Below, one piece after another: positions 57,969-64,000 of a stretch of 64,000 nt of DNA. Position 1 is the first letter of the stretch. Each line of letters starts with the position of its first letter. This stretch comes from Stenogyne calaminthoides (Eukaryota; Streptophyta; Magnoliopsida; Lamiales; Lamiaceae): contig JBBCBC010000001.1 of NCBI GenBank assembly GCA_037126765.1, forward strand, positions 22,958,622 to 23,022,621, in the 5' to 3' direction. The notes under the pieces are model-generated. The model did not search any database, was not told the DNA's origin, and saw only the letters and a list, made by a program, of their open reading frames with translations. Position numbers and translations under genes: made by a program.

Positions 57969-58109
57969 CCGATTTCACAGTGTAGGTGCATTTCTTTTCA
58001 AATCTCCAATATCGTGTATCCCCCGGACTGTTGTGGTCAATAGGGATATGTTTGATAACCTCTACTTCATGAGGAATAAAGAGATTATTTAGTTTAGGGA
58101 CATCCCAAT
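57964..58109 (-). mobile_element. LINE fragment, upstream part split off by the Copia insertion
   Basis: The minus strand reads NNLFIPHEVEVIKHIPIDH, then TRYWRFEKKCTYTVKSAYW. This is the typical plant LINE stretch just before the zf-RVT region. Removing the Copia element and one copy of atagg joins it in frame to NNIPMDNPHNNV at 31520-31490. On its other side it is cut by the LTR starting at 58110. Confidence 0.8.
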
Positions 58110-59673
58110 TGTTGGGAAATTTATAGTTTTGATAAAAGTTTCAGAAACACATGTAATAGGACCCGGTCGGACACATTGGGGTGAATCGATGTTTATATTA
58201 CCATTTATAGAATACCAGTTGATAATTACTATATAGAACAACTGATGTAATAGATAGGTCACATATTGAGGGGGAACCTCAATATGTATAAGCCAGATCT
58301 GAAGATCCAAGAACAAACGATATCCCACGGGCGGAATCTTTAGAAGAATAGAAGATCGGATCGATCCGATCTAGTCGATATCTCAAATTTGAAGTCATAA
58401 AGCTCAAACTCGAAATACTTGAAGATCGGATGACTTCCGGAAGATCGGACCGAAAAGACCTACATCGGTAAAGAGTCTGCTAGTTGAAGCTAAGTCAACT
58501 GCACTTTAAGACTCCATCGTAGATGATCGATTCAATCGATCGAGTCACTCACCAGTGAAAACCGATGTTTCACCTAATCATACGTCGATGATCTGAACAA
58601 GAAGAATGTCAACCTTAGTTGGAAGAACAACATCTTGAAAAGTGCGCCTCATAACCAATAAGAACAAGACACGCGTATGATCGAGCCGACAATTAAGGGA
58701 TTTGATGTTTGCTCACTCTAAGGGCTATAAAATACAAGTTCACGCTTTTACATGCCGCTTCTCAAGACGCCACATCAATCCTCAAAACTACCTAATATAG
58801 CCCGAAATTCAAATTGCTCTCCAACGGCTCTTTGATTTCAAGGTCTATAAATATGGGATCACACTTGAGTGAAGACACTAAAACACCGAACAATCAAGAA
58901 GCTCAAGCGGTTATCGATTTCCGCATCGAAGAACACGATCAAGAAGATTATTTTATTAAGTGTTCATCCCATAAGTTCTTAGCATAGAAATCTTTTCATC
59001 TAGGATGATAGGCTACCTTAAACACTAGAAAAGATTTCATAGTTGGAACCAAAAACAATCTTATCCAAACCCAAGTTAGGTTAAGTTGTTTAGCAAGATT
59101 TCGCATCAGGGTTTCTAGTTACGATTTACGGGATCGGTTGAGTGAGAACTCCTTAAATATCTCTCGATTGTACTATGTTGAACTAACACATAAAACTAAG
59201 TTCGGTTGGTTAAGTTGGTGCCCTTTGTGATAGGGAAGAGTGGACGTGGGACCGGGTTTGTCCGAACCACTATAAATCTTGTGTGCCTTTACCGCTTTGA
59301 TTAACTCTACACAATTGCACACAACCTTTAAAAGCGCATACATATTCTAAGTTGAGATCAATAGCACCAAGCTTCTGATCTGATCAAGCTTGACACTTCA
59401 GTCAACTGGTTAAAACACTAACTTTGGAATTTGATTTATAAAAACTGGTTTTTCACGGGTAAAACTTAAGCTTCCGCACACATCAGTTAAACTGATAGTT
59501 ACCGAACTAATCTGCCTTCAGGCGATTAGTAAGTTAGTTATCAGCCCAAACTGATTCACTCGCACTCTGATCGGGCTAATCGCCCTCACACCGATCTGCG
59601 CAAAAAGTTTTTGAAGTCTATTCACCCCTCCCTCTAGACTTACGCCCTCACAAAACCCGTTTAGGACCCTACA
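58110..59673 (+). mobile_element. 5' LTR of the second SIRE-like element
   Basis: Runs from tgttgggaaatttatag to gtttaggaccctaca. It contains ccaacggctctttgatttca, which is shared (inverted) with the first element's LTR, and the block gaccgggtttgtccgaacc with actataaat near 59250-59275. Confidence 0.85.
58846..58852 (+). promoter_or_regulatory. TATA box in second SIRE-like LTR
   Basis: TATAAAT in aggtctataaatatggg, positionally equivalent to the TATA box of the first element. A second TATAAAA at 58726-58732 is another candidate. Confidence 0.5.
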
Positions 59674-59675
59674 AG

Positions 59676-59688
59676 TGGTATCGAGCGG
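59676..59688 (+). other. Degenerate primer binding site
   Basis: tggtatcgagcgg sits two bases after the LTR end where TGGTATCAGAGC is expected. The difference is an apparent CAG to CG change, the same type as elsewhere in this copy. Confidence 0.7.
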
Positions 59689-59810
59689 TTGGTTCTCTGA
59701 CTCATTTTGACTTTGTGTATCATCGATTCTTTAGGAAGAATCTTTGTGGTCGACTGAACTGATCTTGAAAAAACTTCTTAAAACTCATTCATTTTCCAAA
59801 AACACTCAGC

Positions 59811-62377
59811 ATGGATAACACCTCAGGTATGTATCATGATCTGCCGAAGTTCTCAATCGATGAGTATGCAGATTGGGCCATATATATGTCCAACCATCTA
59901 GGTTCGATCAATGGCAGAATGATGGAAGTCATCGAAAGAGGACCCATCATCATATATTACGACAACCCTGCAGTTGGAGGAGATCCAGACTTTGCCCCTC
60001 GAAGTCTTGCGAAAAAAGCCCGGCCTTGATGGATGCAGAGAGGAAAGGAAATCGCATACTCTAGATACTATCGCAAAGGCATATTATCATGAAAACAATG
60101 GATAAGGTCACCAAGGAAAAGATTAAGTATCTCAAATCTGCAAAGCAATGTGGGATACTCTAGCTTTGAAATATCTTCGAGGAAATGACCAGATAAAAAG
60201 ACAAATCATCTGCGCAGCGAACGGTAAAGTTCAAAAATTGAAGATGTCGCTTAAATCTAAACCATCAACAAACTCGATGGAAGGATTACTATGTATATAA
60301 ACAAGCTTCGAGAACTTGGTAGAGAGATGTCTGATAAAGATATCAACTACAAAATTTTAAGGTCTCTCACTAAGAAATGGGACATGAAGGTCACGGTAAT
60401 CAAGGATTGCCAAGACATTTAAAAAATGAAGCCAAGTAGCTTTGTTCTTGAGCCTTAAAGCTCACGAGTTCGATTTAATTGAGAGAGGACAAGCGGATGA
60501 AGATGGGTGCCCGGCTGAAGCCTCAACTTCCAAATCGATTTGCTTTTAAGGCAACCAAAGAAGAGATTGAAGACCAATGAGCCCATTGAAACATCATAAG
60601 TCGAGGCGAGACGGATCGCTCGCTTGCAGAAAACTAGAGAAATCAAATACTCAACCGGGTAAGTATCGAAGATTCTATAAAGATTATCAACATAGCCGGA
60701 AGAGATAGGAGATCGAGACAATGATCTCCGAAAGAACTGATCGATGATCGGAGAGATCACGAGATGAAAGGAAAAGAGATAATCTAAATGATGAGAGAAG
60801 AGATAACCAATCGATGTAAGAAGCTCGAGATTACTATCGAAAGGAAAATCACCGATAGATCATACGCATGAGTGATTCACCCGGAAGAAAAGGTTCCGTG
60901 GATCAAGGAGCGTGCTTCAATTGTGAGAAGCCGAGTCACTCAAATAAGCAGATCGCCTGCACTGACGCCAAGAGAAAGGGAAGAAAGAGGAACGAAGAGA
61001 GCAACGGCACAGGATAGAAAAGCCGTGGTTGTTTACACGCCAGAATTGACGATTCAGATCGCCTCTCGAGGACTCTCGGATACTCCTCTCGAGAAGATTT
61101 ACCGTCGACGCAGTCTTTGTTGACTTCTATGGAAATGAAGATCCGATATTCTCTTCGGATGATGATGAGATCTGCTTCGATGGCCAAGGAGGACCAATCT
61201 GAGGTAACCTCCAAACCCGCTTTGTTCGCTTTCTACACTGCTATCATTAGCACACCTTTCTTTGGGGATTGACCCGCAAATTCTACTCGAAGCAATTGCT
61301 TGAGGATCTCTCCAATGCACTAGACACTTATGCTATAGTGGAAGTTTGAAAATGACAAGCTAAGGACCGAAATAATCGACTTGCTAAAAGAATGATCTCG
61401 GTAAAAAGCCTCCTCGAACTTAAATCGGTTTGAAACCGCCGGAAGACAACCGAGGAATTTAAAATTACAAAGTTAAAGCTTCGATCGGGAGAAAGCAGAT
61501 CAAAGATCAGCTGGCAATTAACAAACAGCAAGATGATGACTTCAAAATCCTGCAAGCAAAATTCGATGAGCTATTCCGAAAGCATGAAAGTCTAAAATCA
61601 TCTGAGGATAATATGCGTAAGAAAATAGAGGTTTTTACAAAATCTTCTAAAACCGTTCAAGACATGAACACCTATTTTCGAACAACGATTAACAAGAAGG
61701 GACTTGGGTATGAGAACCCTTCCACATCCTCAAAAGCCCCGGCTGATTCATCTCAAAAAGGTGTAATCAGACGAGTTTCTGACAAAGATACACCAAAAGC
61801 CAAACATGTATCTAATAAGGGAAAAAGACCAGTTGAGCAGGTAAGGCAGGTGCCTAACCAGAAGGGGAACAGAAATGGACCCCAACTGGTAAAGCATCAG
61901 CCGAGGAATCAACAGAAGAACCCAGTTCTTCTGAAGAGACCTCAACCTGATCAATAGATCGAGAATCGAAAAGACAACTGACAAAAAGGGAAGTCCAATC
62001 GAGACCCAATCAAGGTCACCCTAATAAGCATGCCAGAAATAAAAAAAAAACCACCTATGCCGAAAAGATATGAATCTTTTGATGGTAGCAGTCGTACCTA
62101 CCCCTATAATCAGAAATCTAGGGCTGCTGCACCTGAACCACACTGGATGAAAAGAAGACAAACAGAAAAGATAAATCCCAAGTCTTCTAAGTCATCCAAG
62201 GTTCACACTAATAATCATACTAATCAGAAAGCATATAAAGAGACGTATGATTATGTTGATAGGTATGGGAGACAAATCAGGGCCTTCGATCTAACCGATC
62301 ACAATAGAAGTGCTATGTTTGTATGGATCCCCAAAACTAATCCTAACCCTCGGGACCCAATCCAAAAGGGCACCTAA
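59811..62377 (+). pseudogene. Gag and linker remnants of the second SIRE-like element
   Basis: The first frame (59811-60029) starts MDNTSGMYHDLPKFSIDEYA like the first element. Later pieces include YMYINKLRELGREMSDKD-type sequence (about 60290) and a zinc-knuckle remnant at about 60916 (CFNCEKPSHS). The coiled-coil tail at 61613-61957 contains KKIEVFTKSSKTVQDMNTYF, and the linker at 62030-62377 contains PKRYESFDGSSRTYPYNQ. Between these the frame changes every few dozen codons. Segments 61613-61957 and 62030-62377 are long and clean, in contrast to 60060-61600. Confidence 0.75.
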
Positions 62378-62399
62378 AGCCCGATTTGGTCAGCAGGAT

Positions 62400-63540
62400 C
62401 GCGTGGGTCCGCCAACAAAGGAGGTGTGCAAGCAACTATCCGGTACATCGATAGTGGATGCTCAAGGCACATGACTGGAAGCAAACATCTCCTCAGCTCT
62501 TACATAGAACCAGAAGGCCAGCGTGTACTCTTCGGTGATGATAACTTTGGTTATACCAAAGGATTCAAACCTTAGAGAATGATGATGTACAAATAACCGA
62601 GTCTCTCAGATGTCGAAGGTCCAAGCACAACCTATTATCGGGTTTCACAATTTCATGACAATGGATTCAAGTGTTGAGTTCTCGATCGACCAATGCACTA
62701 TCAAGAATCGAGCCACTCAAATGATTTTTGCTAACCGGGTTCAAGGAAATGGACGATCTACACGGTGATTGGAATAAGTTGCCCAAGAAATGCATGCTCG
62801 ATTGTCAAGAGTTCCAAAAGTAGCAGTTGGCTCTGGAACAAAAGAATGAGCCATCTGAACTTTAAAACTCTTAATAAGATAGCAAGGATTTCTCTAGTGG
62901 AAGGACTTCCGAATGAAGTATTTTCAAAGGATCGGACATATCTTGCATGTCGGAAGGAAAACAAAAAAAAGCTTCATTCAAGGGAATTCCGGACCGGCAT
63001 CCGATCCAATCTTTTATTTCTTCATATGGATCTATTTGGACCAGTTACACCAGTCAGTCTCAACGGACGCAAATATACTCTGCATGAAACATCAGCTGCA
63101 AGGACACCACAACAAAATGGAGTAGCAGAACGGAGGAACAGAACTCTCAAAGAAGTTCGCTTTCATGACGATGTTAGTGAACATGCAATACCAAGCCGTT
63201 TTCAATCAAGCAATCAACACCGCATGTCATACTTTCGAACAGATGTCTTCCGACTAAGGCTCACTACAAAACACCCTATGAACTGTGGAAGGACGAAAAA
63301 CCTCGTGTCTCTTACTTCCATGTTTTTTGTGTGTAAGTGTTTCATACACAACAATGGGAAGAGTCGGTTGAAGACTTTTGAGGCCAAGTCGATGAGGGTA
63401 TATTCTTAGGATATTCTTCATCTAGCAAGGCTTTCGGGGTTTACAATGAGCGAACCCTACTTGTGGAAGAAACACCCCATGTAATCTTTGATGAAGCATC
63501 TTACGAACAAGAGAAATCGCCTCGAGAACAAGATGTACCG
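62400..63540 (+). pseudogene. Protease and integrase remnants of the second SIRE-like element
   Basis: The protease site YIDSGCSRHMTGSKHLLSS is readable at 62445-62500. The integrase finger and core are readable at 62840-63140 (KRMSHLNFKTLNKIARISLV, FLHMDLFGPV, AARTPQQNGVAERRNRTLKE). The C-terminal KTFEAKS stretch is near 63378. A deletion brings the segment after the first catalytic Asp close to the PQQNGVAE motif, so the central DDE core is largely missing. Confidence 0.7.
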
Positions 63541-64000
63541 ATCAACTAGTACCGATGCTCGGAAAATGGATCAGTAATGATCAAGGAAAAAGAATCGAAA
63601 ACCGTAAATAAAGATACATTCCAGATCTAGTTGATTCACCGGATCATTCGGATCCTAAGGTACGAAAAACTGCCGATGAAGAAGCCGACATACCGAGATA
63701 AAGATCAACCGAACCATCCGGGTTCGCGGGGAACACCGAAGTTCCCGCGAACGTACATCGACACATGATGAGTCCAACATCACCGAGACATGTTCTTATC
63801 AAGTGGATCATAATTACGCACCACTCCCAAATCGCTAGTAATGAACCTTTATCGAAAATGGATGATGTTCTCCAAAAAACCGACGCAAATCGAATGTAAG
63901 GACACGGATAACCACCATCCAACCGATCGATCATCGGAGACCCATCCGATAAAGTTAAAACTAGACATCAGATTGGTGAAAGTGCCATGTATTCTTTGTT
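63541..64000 (+). other. Degraded integrase-RT linker of the second SIRE-like element
   Basis: Stop-rich sequence that still aligns in order with 48680-48170 of the first copy (for example ttcttatcaagtggatcataatt). The window ends before the RT domain. Confidence 0.5.

Larger units (their letters stand above)
58110..64000 (+). mobile_element. Second SIRE-like Copia element, plus strand, truncated by window end
   Basis: It begins tgttgggaaatttatagttt right after LINE sequence. A 1.56-kb LTR, degenerate primer site, gag, protease and integrase remnants follow in order, all on the plus strand. It is related to the element at 39058-54356 but not a recent copy, since the LTRs differ throughout. 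It has very many small indels, most at sites that are CAG or CTG in the other copy. RT and the 3' LTR are beyond the window. Confidence 0.85.

Noticed and set aside
1..64000. CRISPR arrays, tRNA or rRNA genes, bacterial operons
   Set aside because: No regular spacer arrays, cloverleaf-type genes or rRNA sequence were noticed. The tRNA-like words are primer binding sites.

Overview
The window is nuclear DNA from a flowering plant, most likely a eudicot. It is AT-rich, contains one spliced plant gene with GT-AG introns, and is otherwise packed with plant transposon families: Copia and Gypsy LTR elements, a LINE, Stowaway, Tourist and hAT MITEs. Nothing bacterial, organellar or viral was seen. 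An asterid or Lamiales origin is only a guess.

Layout. 1-2.3 kb: 3' end of a Ty3/gypsy (TAT-like) element, with a spliced antisense ORF on the minus strand and an LTR on the plus strand. 2.3-3.6 kb: an old Copia LTR. 3.6-10 kb: AT-rich DNA with exon remnants and several MITEs. 10.2-13.5 kb: the only convincing host gene, a three-exon minus-strand gene for a triple CCCH zinc-finger protein of about 637 aa, with a Stowaway MITE at its promoter. 13.9-30.4 kb: a gene desert holding MITEs, two hAT-type elements with 8-bp target duplications, a solo LTR with an exact 5-bp duplication, and microsatellites.

30.4-64 kb is a nest of retroelements that the target duplications allow to be ordered. The base layer is a minus-strand LINE. 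A Copia element (31526-57963, TSD atagg) split it. That Copia later received a solo LTR in pol (35051-36776, TSD ctcat) and a complete 15.3-kb SIRE-like Copia in gag (39058-54356, TSD ccaat). A second SIRE-like element (58110 to the window end, plus strand) also interrupts the LINE.

The SIRE-like element carries gag, protease, integrase, RT and RNase H, then an envelope-position ORF with its own TATA box and a probable 5'-UTR intron. A small antisense plus-strand ORF unit with its own TATA box lies between pol and that ORF. The two TATA boxes face away from each other across about 745 bp containing a GATAAG-type repeat cluster.

The most unusual signal is in the second SIRE-like copy (58.1-64 kb). 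Compared with the better copy, CAG and CTG triplets have repeatedly lost or changed their middle base, giving CG, CGA or CGG. This fits a base-calling error at methylated CHG sites, or an unusual CHG-targeted mutation process. The alignments behind these statements were made by eye.
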